Shown: positions 1 through 8,136, numbered from the stretch's first letter. The stretch is DNA of 18,101 nucleotides from Rhodobacterales bacterium UBA3080 (GCA_002366645.1 DFBM01000118.1:1-18101); one strand, 5' to 3'. Program-made: numbers and translations. Notes: generated by a model not told the origin, from the letters alone.

Positions 1-1044
1 CTGCGCGATGCACTGACCGTTGAGGGCGCAAAACGTTCACTGGCGATCACTGCACTTGGAAACGACTACACACCAGTCTGCGATATTCTTGACGAGAAAG
101 CATTCGTCAACGGCATCGTTGGCTTGATGGCAACGGGCGGCTCGACAAATTTGCTGATCCACCTATTGGCGATGGCACGCGCTGCTGGAATAATTCTGGA
201 CTGGGAAGATTTCTCGGAAATTTCGGTAGTTACACCTTTGATCGCACGCGTTTATCCAAACGGCCTTGCCGATGTTAACCATTTCCACGCCGCCGGTGGG
301 ACGGGCTACATGATCGGTGAGCTGCTAGCGACCGGATTGCTGCACCCGGATACAAAAACTGTCGTCGGCGAGGGTTTGGCGCAATATACTCAAGAACCGA
401 AATTTAAAGACGGTGAACTGTCGTGGGAAGCCGGTGCTGGAAAATCCCTGAATGATCGCATCTTGAAAACCGTTGCTGATCCATTCCAGTCAACTGGCGG
501 TCTTTCGCGGCTGAAAGGCAATCTGGGAACCGGTGTAATGAAGGTCTCCGCTGTGGCTGAAGATAAACGTATTATCACAGCGCCTGCCCGCGTTTTTCAT
601 GATCAAGAAGCCGTCAAAGCGGCGTTTAAGGCCGGTGAGATGACCAAGGATGTAGTCGTCGTTGTCCGCTTTCAGGGGCCACAAGCGAACGGCATGCCGG
701 AGCTCCACTCGCTGACGCCACTGCTGACAATTATGCAGGAACGCGGTCAAAAAGTAGCGCTTGTCACTGACGGTCGAATGTCCGGAGCCTCGGGCAAAGT
801 GCCCTCGGCCATCCATGTCTCGCCCGAAGCGCTGGCCGGCGGACCGTTGGCCTGTGTCGCAGATGGCGACATGATAACGGTGGATGCTGTTAACGGAACG
901 CTCGATGTTTTGGCCGACGGCGCGTTGGATCGACCTAAAGTAACGGCAGACCTATCGGCTAACCAACACGGAACCGGCCGCGAGTTGTTCGAGATATTCC
1001 GTCGCAACGCTGGCCCTGCCGAAACCGGAGCAAGCGTATTTTGA
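1..1044 (+). CDS. edd: Phosphogluconate dehydratase, C-terminal part (5' end outside window)
   Basis: Edd dehydrates 6-phosphogluconate to 2-keto-3-deoxy-6-phosphogluconate (KDPG), the first committed step of the Entner-Doudoroff pathway, in the cytoplasm. The frame is open from base 1, giving 347 residues. Full-length members have about 600, so roughly 250 N-terminal residues, including the first iron-sulfur cysteines, lie upstream. The visible part carries the strong family landmarks LGNDYTP, GLMATGGSTN (nt 121-150), DVNHFHAAGG (nt 271-300) and the second IlvD/Edd signature VTDGRMSGASGKVPSA (about nt 760-810). The pattern fits Edd better than dihydroxyacid dehydratase (IlvD), and eda lies two genes downstream. 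The stop TGA overlaps the TTG start of the next gene (TTGA), suggesting translational coupling. The promoter is not in the window. Confidence 0.96.
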   Translation: MRDALTVEGAKRSLAITALGNDYTPVCDILDEKAFVNGIVGLMATGGSTNLLIHLLAMARAAGIILDWEDFSEISVVTPLIARVYPNGLADVNHFHAAGGTGYMIGELLATGLLHPDTKTVVGEGLAQYTQEPKFKDGELSWEAGAGKSLNDRILKTVADPFQSTGGLSRLKGNLGTGVMKVSAVAEDKRIITAPARVFHDQEAVKAAFKAGEMTKDVVVVVRFQGPQANGMPELHSLTPLLTIMQERGQKVALVTDGRMSGASGKVPSAIHVSPEALAGGPLACVADGDMITVDAVNGTLDVLADGALDRPKVTADLSANQHGTGRELFEIFRRNAGPAETGASVF

Positions 1045-1637
1045 TCGAAACCATTGAACAACTCGAAGCGCTTTATGGCCAACCCAAAGCCCCGTCGCTG
1101 GTAAAAGTTGCCGATCGTGTGACGCCGGAATACCGGGCCCATATCGAAGCCGCCCCTTTCGTGGCGCTCGCCACAGTTGGCCCCGAAGGGCTGGATTGCA
1201 GCCCGCGCGGCGACACCGGGCAAGTGGTATTTGTCGAAGACGACAAAACGCTCTCGCTGCCGGATTGGCGTGGGAACGACCGGATCGATAGTTTGCGTAA
1301 TATTGTTCGGGACCCGCATGTATCACTGATGTTTCTGGTGCCCGGATCGACCACCATCGTGCGCGCGAATGGCCAAGGCCGGATATCCGCAAATCCGGAA
1401 TTGTTGCAGCGTTTCGCCAAATCCGGCAAGGTCCCTCGCACTGTTTTGCTGATCTCGATTGACGAAATCTACTTCCAATGCGCCCGCGCCGTGATGCGCG
1501 CCGGCCTGTGGAACAATACTCCCGCCCCTGATTTGCCCAAAGCTGGTGAAATCCTAGCCGCCATGACGAACGGTCAGGAAGGTGGAGCGGAATACGATAA
1601 AACTTGGCCTGAACGCGCTGCGAAAACTCTATGGTGA
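1041..1637 (+). CDS. PPOX-type FMN-binding flavoprotein (MSMEG_1061-like)
   Basis: This is a 198-residue protein of the pyridoxamine-5'-phosphate-oxidase-like split-barrel superfamily, closest in pattern to the MSMEG_1061 group of FMN-dependent flavoproteins. Residues 40-60 (FVALATVGPEGLDCSPRGD) and 73-93 (LPDWRGNDRIDSLRNIV) are the conserved flavin-fold stretches. The reaction and substrate are unknown to me, and the family has many members without assigned function. It is unlikely to be true PdxH because the length and motifs differ. The start is TTG, because the first in-frame ATG lies far inside the conserved domain. A GGAG stands 10 nt upstream (1027-1030). It overlaps edd by 4 nt and ends 4 nt before eda, so it is embedded in the ED operon and should be expressed with it. 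It has no signal peptide or membrane segment. Confidence 0.85.
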   Translation: MIETIEQLEALYGQPKAPSLVKVADRVTPEYRAHIEAAPFVALATVGPEGLDCSPRGDTGQVVFVEDDKTLSLPDWRGNDRIDSLRNIVRDPHVSLMFLVPGSTTIVRANGQGRISANPELLQRFAKSGKVPRTVLLISIDEIYFQCARAVMRAGLWNNTPAPDLPKAGEILAAMTNGQEGGAEYDKTWPERAAKTLW

Positions 1638-1641
1638 GAAT

Positions 1642-2292
1642 ATGACCCTATCCCCTCAAGACGCCTGCAAAATGAATCGCGAGATTTGTAGCCTCGCCCC
1701 GATCGTACCGGTTCTTGTTGTGCATGATATTACAACCGCGCGCCCCCTTGCCGAAGCATTGGTTACCGGCGGGCTGCCTGCACTCGAAGTAACTTTGCGC
1801 ACACCGGCTGCACTCGACGCGATCCGCGCGATGAGCGAAGTTCCGGGTGGCGTTGTCGGTGCCGGAACACTCGTCACCCCCGCCGATGTCAAAGCCGCGA
1901 AAGCTGCTGGCGCACGCTTCGGAGTGTCGCCGGGTGCAACGGACAGCCTGATAAAAGCCTGCGAAGACGAAGGTCTACCGCTTTTGGCGGGCGCAGCCAC
2001 GGCGACCGAAGCCATGAAAATGCTCGAAAAAGGTTACGATCTGTTGAAGTTTTTCCCCGCCGAAGCATCCGGTGGCACGGCCGCGCTTAAGGCGATTGGT
2101 GCACCGCTTCCGCAGATTACATTTTGCCCGACCGGTGGCATTACTCCGCAAAACGCGGCGGAGTATTTAGGTCTGTCGAACGTGATCTGCGTGGGTGGAA
2201 GTTGGGTCGCCCCGGCTGATCTTGTCGCCGCTGGCGACTGGGCCGCAATTGAATATCTGGCACAAACGGCAAGCCTGATAGGTAAAACCTGA
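1642..2292 (+). CDS. eda: 2-keto-3-deoxy-6-phosphogluconate aldolase
   Basis: Eda splits KDPG into pyruvate and glyceraldehyde-3-phosphate, the last step of the Entner-Doudoroff pathway. The 216-residue protein is a class I aldolase (TIM barrel). E49 in LEVTLRT is the likely acid/base residue, K136 in LLKFFPAE the Schiff-base lysine, and FCPTGG (161-166) and CVGGSW (183-188) the phosphate-binding loops. The start chosen is ATG 1642, because the resulting N-terminus matches the family length. GGTGAG at 1633-1638 sits only 3 nt upstream and overlaps the stop of the preceding gene. A longer reading from 1582 would run through the upstream gene and is less likely. Its TGA overlaps the ATG of pgi by one base. 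Some homologues also act on 4-hydroxy-2-oxoglutarate. Confidence 0.96.
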   Translation: MTLSPQDACKMNREICSLAPIVPVLVVHDITTARPLAEALVTGGLPALEVTLRTPAALDAIRAMSEVPGGVVGAGTLVTPADVKAAKAAGARFGVSPGATDSLIKACEDEGLPLLAGAATATEAMKMLEKGYDLLKFFPAEASGGTAALKAIGAPLPQITFCPTGGITPQNAAEYLGLSNVICVGGSWVAPADLVAAGDWAAIEYLAQTASLIGKT

Positions 2293-3860
2293 TGGGAACG
2301 ATTTGGTCTGATCTCAAAGCGCACCGCAAACGGACCGCCGATGTTAGAATTAGTGATCTGCTAAAAGACACGAGCCGCTTCGACGATTTCTCCGTAAACT
2401 GTGGTGAAATGCTGCTGGATTTCTCAAAAACCTCCATCGACAAACCCGCGCTCAACATGCTGCTGAAAATGGCGCACAACGTTGAAGCCAAACGCGATGC
2501 TATGTTCCGCGGTGACAAAATCAACAGTACGGAAGATCGCGCTGTCCTGCATACTGCGCTTAGAAAACGCAGCGACGAACCTGTATTTGTCGACGGCGAG
2601 GACATTATGCCGGGTGTTAAGACCAGCCTCGCGCGTATGACTGCTTTCGCCAATGCCGTCCGTAAAGGCGAGATTACCGCGAATGATGGAAAACCCTTCA
2701 CCGATGTCATCAACATCGGCATCGGCGGTTCCGACCTTGGACCGGTGATGGCAACTTTGGCGCTTACGCCATTTCATGATGGACCAAGAACACATTTTAT
2801 CTCGAACGTTGACGGGGCGCATGCGCACGATACGTTGAAAAACCTGGATCCAAACCGGACACTGGTCATTGTTGCGTCAAAAACCTTCACGACGATCGAA
2901 ACGATGACAAATGCGAATACGGTGCTGACATGGCTACAGAGTAAACTGGGTAATGACGCCTCCAAACATCTGGTGGCAATTTCGACCGCCGAAGACAAAA
3001 CACGCGCTTACGGAATTCCGCCAGAACGTACTTTTGGCTTCGAAGACTGGGTGGGGGGCAGATACTCCATCTGGGGACCGATTGGGCTTTCACTGATGAT
3101 GGCAATTGGTCCTGAAAATTTTGGCGACTTCTTGTCCGGCGCATTCGAGATGGACCAGCATTTCCTAAACGCACCTTTGGCCGAAAACATGCCCGTGCTG
3201 CTGGGGCTGATCGGCATTTGGCATAACAACATCTGCGGTTACCCGACCCGTGCGATATTGCCTTACGACCAAAGGTTGTCACGGCTGCCAGCCTATCTAC
3301 AGCAGTTAGATATGGAAAGTAACGGCAAAAGTGTTTCGATTGACGGCGAACCGCTAGACCAGAATTCCGGGCCGGTGATCTGGGGGGAGCCCGGCACAAA
3401 CGGCCAACATGCCTTTTATCAACTCATCCATCAGGGAACGTCAGTCGTCCCTTGTGAATTCCTGATTGCGGCCGAAAGTTTCGAGCCGGAGTTGCAAAAC
3501 CATCACAACCTGCTGATTGCAAACTGCCTCGCCCAATCCGAGGCTTTGATGCTTGGCCGTAGCATTGAAAACGCACCTGACTCACATCGGGCGTTTCCGG
3601 GAAACCGGCCTTCAACTACATTGATATATCGCAAACTGACGCCTAAAACTCTCGGGATGATAATTGCGCTGTACGAACATCGTGTTTTCGTTGAAGGGGC
3701 GATTTGGGGGATTAACAGCTTCGATCAATGGGGTGTTGAGCTCGGCAAAGAACTTGCCTCAAAAATGCTTCCGTTAGTCGAAAAAACTATGCCCACAACC
3801 GGAGTAGACGCATCTACCGCCGGACTTATTGGCAAGGTCAGATCACTTCGAAAGACTTGA
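2292..3860 (+). CDS. pgi: Glucose-6-phosphate isomerase
   Basis: Pgi interconverts glucose-6-phosphate and fructose-6-phosphate. At 522 residues it is of normal length. INIGIGGSDLGP lies at 140-151, the first signature (DWVGGRYSIWGPIG) at 252-265 and the second around 477-491. The expected catalytic residues are present: E342 in MESNGK, H373 in GTNGQHAF and K486 in WGVELGK. The start ATG overlaps the eda stop by one base (TGATG), so it is the last gene of the edd-flavoprotein-eda-pgi operon. In an ED-using organism its likely job is to feed fructose-6-phosphate back into glucose-6-phosphate and to supply hexose phosphate for biosynthesis. The stop codon directly abuts the stop codon of the convergent ROK kinase gene, leaving no space for a terminator between them. 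Confidence 0.98.
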   Translation: MGTIWSDLKAHRKRTADVRISDLLKDTSRFDDFSVNCGEMLLDFSKTSIDKPALNMLLKMAHNVEAKRDAMFRGDKINSTEDRAVLHTALRKRSDEPVFVDGEDIMPGVKTSLARMTAFANAVRKGEITANDGKPFTDVINIGIGGSDLGPVMATLALTPFHDGPRTHFISNVDGAHAHDTLKNLDPNRTLVIVASKTFTTIETMTNANTVLTWLQSKLGNDASKHLVAISTAEDKTRAYGIPPERTFGFEDWVGGRYSIWGPIGLSLMMAIGPENFGDFLSGAFEMDQHFLNAPLAENMPVLLGLIGIWHNNICGYPTRAILPYDQRLSRLPAYLQQLDMESNGKSVSIDGEPLDQNSGPVIWGEPGTNGQHAFYQLIHQGTSVVPCEFLIAAESFEPELQNHHNLLIANCLAQSEALMLGRSIENAPDSHRAFPGNRPSTTLIYRKLTPKTLGMIIALYEHRVFVEGAIWGINSFDQWGVELGKELASKMLPLVEKTMPTTGVDASTAGLIGKVRSLRKT

Positions 3861-4763
3861 TTAAAGCCAAGCCGCCCCGCGAACCCCCGAACTATCACCG
3901 TGCATATTTCGAACAAACTTGGTTTGGAACCTGTCGCCAAAAACATGTGGTCGTATCAGCGCCGGCACCGTTTCATACAGCCGCTCAACGTTGGAAACTC
4001 CGCCGCCTAGAACAATGACGTCCGGGTCAAGAAAATTGATGATAACCGCGAGCGAGCGCCCCAATCTGTCTTCATATCGAGCGAACGTTTCTTCGGCGAT
4101 CACATCGCCTGATTTCATCAACGAAACAACTTCCGGCGCAGTTGGTCCGTCGATAACCGGAATGCCGACGCGTCTGGCATAATCTGCTGCGAGCGAAGGG
4201 CCGGAGAGCCAACTTTCGGTATGGCCAAACTTCCCGCAACTACACATCGGGCCGGGGCGTTCGTCGTCGTTGGGCTCGGGAAGAGGAATATGTCCCCACT
4301 CGCCACCGATGGCATTCACACCCTCGATCAAGCTTCCGTTGACAACAACGCCGCCACCAACACCGGTTCCCAAAATCGCGCCAAAAACAACCTCCGCCCC
4401 CTCACCAGCGCCATCAACCGCTTCGGACAAGGCGAAACAATTGGCGTCATTCGCAATTTTTACCGGAAGGTTCAGTGCCTTTTGCAAATCTCCTCGTAAG
4501 TCACGACCGCTCAACCAAACGGAATTCCCCTGCGAAATCAGGCCCGTTTCACGGTCCACCGAACCCGGAACACCAATGCCGACAGAAGTCGCGGTTTGAC
4601 CGGCAATTTCCTGCAATTGATGCGTCAAGCTCTGGATGGCGGAAACCCCGCCTTCGTAATCATGGCGCGGCGTTGAAACCCGCATTTCTGCTAGTTCTTC
4701 GCCATTCACGTCAATCGCAATTCCGGCGATTTTCGTCCCGCCATAGTCGAACCCAATGCGCAT
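3861..4763 (-). CDS. ROK-family sugar kinase (fructokinase or glucokinase)
   Basis: This 300-residue ROK protein should phosphorylate a hexose with ATP in the cytoplasm. It has the ATP motif DYGGTK (6-11), the catalytic aspartate D106 in NDANCF, LGTGVGGG (131-138) and the zinc-binding region. In that region GEWGH (154-158) is followed by CSCGKFGHTE (174-183), so His181 replaces the third cysteine of the usual CxCGxxGCxE. The start is ATG 4763, with GGAG 9 nt upstream. A GTG 18 nt further up (4781) would swallow that ribosome site. There is no helix-turn-helix, so it is an enzyme and not a ROK repressor. The substrate cannot be read from sequence. The general form resembles Mak-type fructokinases, while the maltose/ED context would suit glucokinase. 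It is convergent with pgi (0 bp) and divergent from galM. Confidence 0.9.
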   Translation of the reverse strand: MRIGFDYGGTKIAGIAIDVNGEELAEMRVSTPRHDYEGGVSAIQSLTHQLQEIAGQTATSVGIGVPGSVDRETGLISQGNSVWLSGRDLRGDLQKALNLPVKIANDANCFALSEAVDGAGEGAEVVFGAILGTGVGGGVVVNGSLIEGVNAIGGEWGHIPLPEPNDDERPGPMCSCGKFGHTESWLSGPSLAADYARRVGIPVIDGPTAPEVVSLMKSGDVIAEETFARYEDRLGRSLAVIINFLDPDVIVLGGGVSNVERLYETVPALIRPHVFGDRFQTKFVRNMHGDSSGVRGAAWL

Positions 4764-4821
4764 GTAATCGTTCTCCGCCACTAGACGTAATTCATCAAAT
4801 CCGTCGGGATTATTTCGTGGA

Positions 4822-4851
4822 ATACTACACCAGAATGATGTATCCCGTCAA
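4822..4851 (-). promoter_or_regulatory. Candidate promoter of the ROK kinase gene
   Basis: On the minus strand TTGACG (4851-4846) is followed after 18 nt by TAGTAT (4827-4822), a fair sigma-70-type pair. It would place the transcript start roughly 50 nt before the ATG at 4763. It lies in the 120-bp divergent gap shared with galM. No equally good pair was found for galM in the plus direction. Confidence 0.4.
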
Positions 4852-4883
4852 AGGTGTTCGCCCTTATTTATAGAGGTATTTCA

Positions 4884-5894
4884 ATGATTTTGACTCGGAA
4901 ATTCGGCACACACGAAGGCTGCGACGTAATCGAAACAACTCTGTGTTCGGACACCGCTGAAGTGGCGATTTTGAATTACGGATGCGTCGTTCGCGACTGG
5001 CGCGTACGAACGAAAACCGGGGTCATTCCAGTAGTTTTGGGCTTCGACGATTTTGACTATTACCCTGATCATTCGCCAAGCTTCGGAATTATCGCGGGAC
5101 GGGTTGCAAATCGCACCGCGAAGGGGAAGTTTCACCTAAACGGCGTCGATTTTCAGTTGCCAATCAATAATGGCGAAAACCATTTGCATGGTGGTCCGAT
5201 CGGGCTTGGGCGTCGAATGTGGGAAATGGAAACCGACGACACTACAAATTCGATACATCTAAGGTATCACAGTAAGAACGGCGAAGAAGGGTATCCCGCT
5301 GCTGTCGATTTTACGGTTACTTTCCAACTCCAAGGAAACCGCCTGACTTGCGAAATGACAGGGATTCCTGATGCGCCAACGCCAATTAATTTGGCGCAGC
5401 ACAGTTATTATAATCTGAACGGTTACGGAAACACGCGCGATCATCTGGTTCAAATCGCGGCGCAAAACTACACGCCAGTTGACGATGCCCAGATCCCGAC
5501 AGGTGAAATATTACCCGTAAAAAATACTCGTTTCGATTTCACATCGGCGACCAGTTTCGGCCAGAATGACCCTGACAACCTCGGTGTTGACCATAATCTC
5601 GTACTCGATACCGAGCGGAACACGAAAGACCCCGCTGCAATCGTGTACTCGCCAAGTAGTAACCTTGAGCTTCAACTCTGGTCCGATGAGCCGGGGTTAC
5701 AGCTTTTTAATGCGCCCGCGATGAACCTGCCGGTTCCCGGCTTACATGGTGAAAACTACGGTCCCTTTGCGGGTCTTTGCCTAGAAGCGCAGCATTTTCC
5801 TGACAGCCTGAATCACCCTGAATGGCCGAGCATTATATGCACCCCTAAAGCGCCATATTCACAAAAGTTGGTCGTCGAAATCGCGCCCAGATAG
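4884..5894 (+). CDS. galM: Aldose 1-epimerase (mutarotase)
   Basis: GalM interconverts the alpha and beta anomers of free aldoses such as glucose and galactose. The 336-residue protein matches the family in length and carries the catalytic pattern: H100 in NGENHLHGG, H173 in QHSYYNL as general acid, and E301 in CLEAQHFPDS as general base. D236 in the VDHN segment is the usual sugar-binding aspartate. The start is ATG 4884, preceded by AGAGGT (4872-4877) at about 6 nt. There is no signal peptide, so it should be cytoplasmic. It stands beside a sugar kinase and an alpha-glucosidase locus, where it would equilibrate the anomer released by hydrolysis for the kinase. Its stop lies 4 bp from the stop of the convergent malK, with no terminator between. 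Confidence 0.95.
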   Translation: MILTRKFGTHEGCDVIETTLCSDTAEVAILNYGCVVRDWRVRTKTGVIPVVLGFDDFDYYPDHSPSFGIIAGRVANRTAKGKFHLNGVDFQLPINNGENHLHGGPIGLGRRMWEMETDDTTNSIHLRYHSKNGEEGYPAAVDFTVTFQLQGNRLTCEMTGIPDAPTPINLAQHSYYNLNGYGNTRDHLVQIAAQNYTPVDDAQIPTGEILPVKNTRFDFTSATSFGQNDPDNLGVDHNLVLDTERNTKDPAAIVYSPSSNLELQLWSDEPGLQLFNAPAMNLPVPGLHGENYGPFAGLCLEAQHFPDSLNHPEWPSIICTPKAPYSQKLVVEIAPR

Positions 5895-5898
5895 GGAG

Positions 5899-6993
5899 TT
5901 ATTCCAGCCGCTCACCCGTTTCTACGGAGAAATAAGAAGCCTTCGACATGTCAAAACCGATGTCTAAACTGTCGCCGACCGACACTTTCGTATCCGCACG
6001 CATCCGTGCCAGAATGTTCTCGCCTGCCAAATCGAAGATCACGAACATGTCCGAACCCGTCGGCTCGATAGCCGTAATCGGGCAAGATACCACCTGAACT
6101 CCGTTGATATCGCCCTCGCGAACATTAGTCATATCTTCTGGGCGCAGACCAATCGTAACTGTTTTTGCTCCACCAGCCCTGCCGTTTTCGGCGTGAAGCA
6201 CAAGATCGTCTGCACCTTCACGGGCAACGATGAATTCACCATCGGCGGAAACCGACGCCTCAAACAAGTTCATTGACGGAGAGCCCATAAAGCCGGCCAC
6301 AAAAATATTGGCTGGCTTATTATAAATTTCGGATGGCGTCCCTGCTTGCTGAATCAACCCGTCCTTCAAAACTACAATCTTGGTCGCCAACGTCAGCGCT
6401 TCGATCTGGTCATGTGTCACGTATATGATCGAGGCGTTCAGGGTCTGATGTAATCTCCGGATTTCCGCGCGCATTTCAACGCGCAACTTGGCGTCGAGGT
6501 TCGACAGCGGTTCGTCAAACAAAAACAACATCGGATCACGCACCAGCGCCCGCCCCATAGCAACACGTTGCCGCTGTCCACCCGACAACTGGCTAGGCTT
6601 GCGATCCAGCAATGGTTCGATTTGCAAAAGCTTCGCGACGCTGGCAGTTTTTTCTCCACGATCCGCGTTTGGCACGCTCCGGACTTTCATGCCGAACCCG
6701 ATATTCTCCTCGACGGTCATATTCGGATAAAGAGCGTAGGACTGGAAAACCATCGCGATATCACGATCTTTCGGGGGAACGTTATTCATCAATTTACCGT
6801 TGATTTTTAACTCCCCGCCCGAGATTTCCTCAAGGCCGGCAATGCAGTTCAGCAACGTGGATTTGCCACAACCCGACGGCCCCAAAAGCACAAGAAACTC
6901 GCCTTCCTGAATGGATACGCTGATGTCTCTCAGGACTTCAACACTTCCGAAGCTTTTGTTTAAGCTGTTAATTTCGAGAATTGGCGCGGTCAT
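5899..6993 (-). CDS. malK: Maltose/alpha-glucoside ABC transporter ATPase MalK
   Basis: This is the ATP-hydrolysing subunit of a CUT1 carbohydrate importer, acting as a dimer on the inner face of the MalF-MalG permease. In the 364-residue form it has Walker A GPSGCGKS (38-45), Q-loop Q84, signature LSGGQRQRVAMGRAL (136-150), Walker B with LFLFDEP (156-162), switch histidine H194 in YVTHDQ, and a C-terminal TOBE-type regulatory domain (about 240-364). E. coli MalK is 371 residues. I chose the second ATG (6993) because AAGAG then lies 6 nt upstream. The first ATG (6999) directly touches that site but adds only two residues. It lies 11 nt after the repressor stop and is therefore co-transcribed with the repressor, not with malEFG on the other strand. 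It could serve more than one CUT1 permease. Confidence 0.95.
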   Translation of the reverse strand: MTAPILEINSLNKSFGSVEVLRDISVSIQEGEFLVLLGPSGCGKSTLLNCIAGLEEISGGELKINGKLMNNVPPKDRDIAMVFQSYALYPNMTVEENIGFGMKVRSVPNADRGEKTASVAKLLQIEPLLDRKPSQLSGGQRQRVAMGRALVRDPMLFLFDEPLSNLDAKLRVEMRAEIRRLHQTLNASIIYVTHDQIEALTLATKIVVLKDGLIQQAGTPSEIYNKPANIFVAGFMGSPSMNLFEASVSADGEFIVAREGADDLVLHAENGRAGGAKTVTIGLRPEDMTNVREGDINGVQVVSCPITAIEPTGSDMFVIFDLAGENILARMRADTKVSVGDSLDIGFDMSKASYFSVETGERLE

Positions 6994-7004
6994 GGGCATC
7001 TCTT

Positions 7005-8024
7005 TTACGGGGCTGGGGCTGTAGATTGCCGGACGATCAAGTCGACCGGCACAACGCGTTGTATCGGGGTGGTGGCGCTTCCATCAACGATGGAGCGAAG
7101 CATGGACGCCAACTCGGTTCCCGCTGTCCGGATCGGGGAGCGAGTGACGGTCAGCGGTACAGAAAAATTCTCGGTTTTCATAGACGACAAACCGTCATCA
7201 TGACTGACAATTGATATGTCTTCGCCAATTTTCAAGCCTTTTTCGCGGATCGCCCGCTGTCCACCAAGCGCCAAAATCATAGAGGAGCATAGCACCGCTG
7301 TTGGCGGATCAGGCAGTTCCAGCAAAGGTTTCAAACGATCATAACCTACTTCTTCCGTCATCAAGTCCTGCACCATCAGGTCTTCGGGAACCGGAACACC
7401 GTGCGCCTCAAATGCGGCGAGGTAGCCAGCATTACGCTGAATAGCGAACATCGCATCGGGTGTCCCGTTCAGTATGGCGATGCGGCGATGCCCCAACTGA
7501 AGAAGGTAATCGGTCGCCTTCTCGAATGCCCCGCGGTTGTCGATGTCATAGAAGCTGTAGCTATCGCTACGCTCGCATTGACCATGAACCACAAACGGGA
7601 AATCCATATCCAGCAAGGTCTCGATTCGCGGGTCCATATTCTTGGGGGCGGAGACGATAAAACCGTCGACTTTTCCCGAATTCGCGAACCTCTGATACGT
7701 TGCGGACTGGTTTTCGAGGGTGGCGGCAGTCATTAAAATGTCGATATCGGATTCGGCCAATGTTCGCGTCAGGCCCGCCAGAAACTCGGTAAAATGCGGG
7801 TCGATAAGCATGTTCTCACCCGCAGTAACGATAACCCCGAACGCGCCGGCCTTGCCGGTCGCCAGTCGTTGCGCACTTGAATTCGGGCGATAATTCAGAC
7901 GTTTAGCCGCCTCTTCCACCCGCAAACGTGTTGCAGGCTTAACGGTTGTATATCCGTTTAACGCACGACTTACCGTGGCCTGCGAAAGGCCCAGATGATC
8001 CGAGAGAGTTTTCAGGTTCGTCAA
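7005..8024 (-). CDS. LacI-family repressor of the alpha-glucoside locus (AglR/MalR-like)
   Basis: This 339-residue LacI/GalR transcription factor has an N-terminal helix-turn-helix (residues 3-23, TLSDHLGLSQATVSRAL), a hinge helix with AQRLATGKA (about 51-59), and a periplasmic-binding-protein-like effector domain to the C-terminus. The HTH is of the type seen in Rhodobacterales AglR proteins. The start is TTG at 8024, with GGCGGAG 7 nt upstream. A longer frame to 8081 would run back through the promoter and operator and is rejected. The inducer is probably a maltose-type sugar, inferred from the neighbours. It is divergent from the alpha-glucosidase operon and followed at once by malK. An AAAGCGCTTT palindrome lies inside its own promoter, pointing to autorepression. 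Confidence 0.93.
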   Translation of the reverse strand: MTNLKTLSDHLGLSQATVSRALNGYTTVKPATRLRVEEAAKRLNYRPNSSAQRLATGKAGAFGVIVTAGENMLIDPHFTEFLAGLTRTLAESDIDILMTAATLENQSATYQRFANSGKVDGFIVSAPKNMDPRIETLLDMDFPFVVHGQCERSDSYSFYDIDNRGAFEKATDYLLQLGHRRIAILNGTPDAMFAIQRNAGYLAAFEAHGVPVPEDLMVQDLMTEEVGYDRLKPLLELPDPPTAVLCSSMILALGGQRAIREKGLKIGEDISIVSHDDGLSSMKTENFSVPLTVTRSPIRTAGTELASMLRSIVDGSATTPIQRVVPVDLIVRQSTAPAP

Positions 8025-8052
8025 AACGATGCTCCGCCAAAGTGATCCGACC

Positions 8053-8081
8053 AGTATGTAAAGCGCTTTATATTTTGTCAA
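8053..8081 (-). promoter_or_regulatory. Promoter of the repressor-malK operon
   Basis: On the minus strand TTGACA (8081-8076) and CATACT (8058-8053) are separated by exactly 17 nt. The transcript would start near 8046, about 22 nt before the TTG start codon. The 17-nt spacer contains a full operator palindrome (8059-8070), so a bound repressor would block polymerase directly. Confidence 0.7.
8059..8070. promoter_or_regulatory. LacI-family operator O1 (12-bp perfect palindrome)
   Basis: TAAAGCGCTTTA is a perfect 12-bp palindrome of the form bound by LacI/GalR proteins, with a central CpG and an AGCGCT core. It lies within the -35/-10 spacer of the divergent repressor promoter. The core decamer AAAGCGCTTT recurs at 8168-8177. 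Binding by the adjacent repressor is inferred. Confidence 0.8.
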
Positions 8082-8128
8082 ACGATCTATTCAACTATCG
8101 CTGATACATTCGTAATTTCTTTTATTAT

Positions 8129-8136
8129 TAGCGCTA
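8129..8136. promoter_or_regulatory. Short AGCGCT-core palindrome, possible weak operator
   Basis: TAGCGCTA is an 8-bp perfect palindrome sharing the AGCGCT core of the two longer operators but lacking the flanking AA/TT. It directly abuts the TTGACA at 8137. Its centre is 68 bp from the left operator and 40 bp from the right one. It could be an accessory site or chance. Confidence 0.35.

Noticed and set aside
4764..4883. A galM promoter in the plus direction
   Set aside because: The AT-rich TATTTATAG near 4865 is too close to the start codon and has no matching -35. No confident pair could be named.
8025..8081. N-terminal extension of the LacI-family repressor to 8081
   Set aside because: The extension runs through the promoter and operator. 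The helix-turn-helix begins directly after the TTG at 8024, which has GGCGGAG 7 nt upstream.
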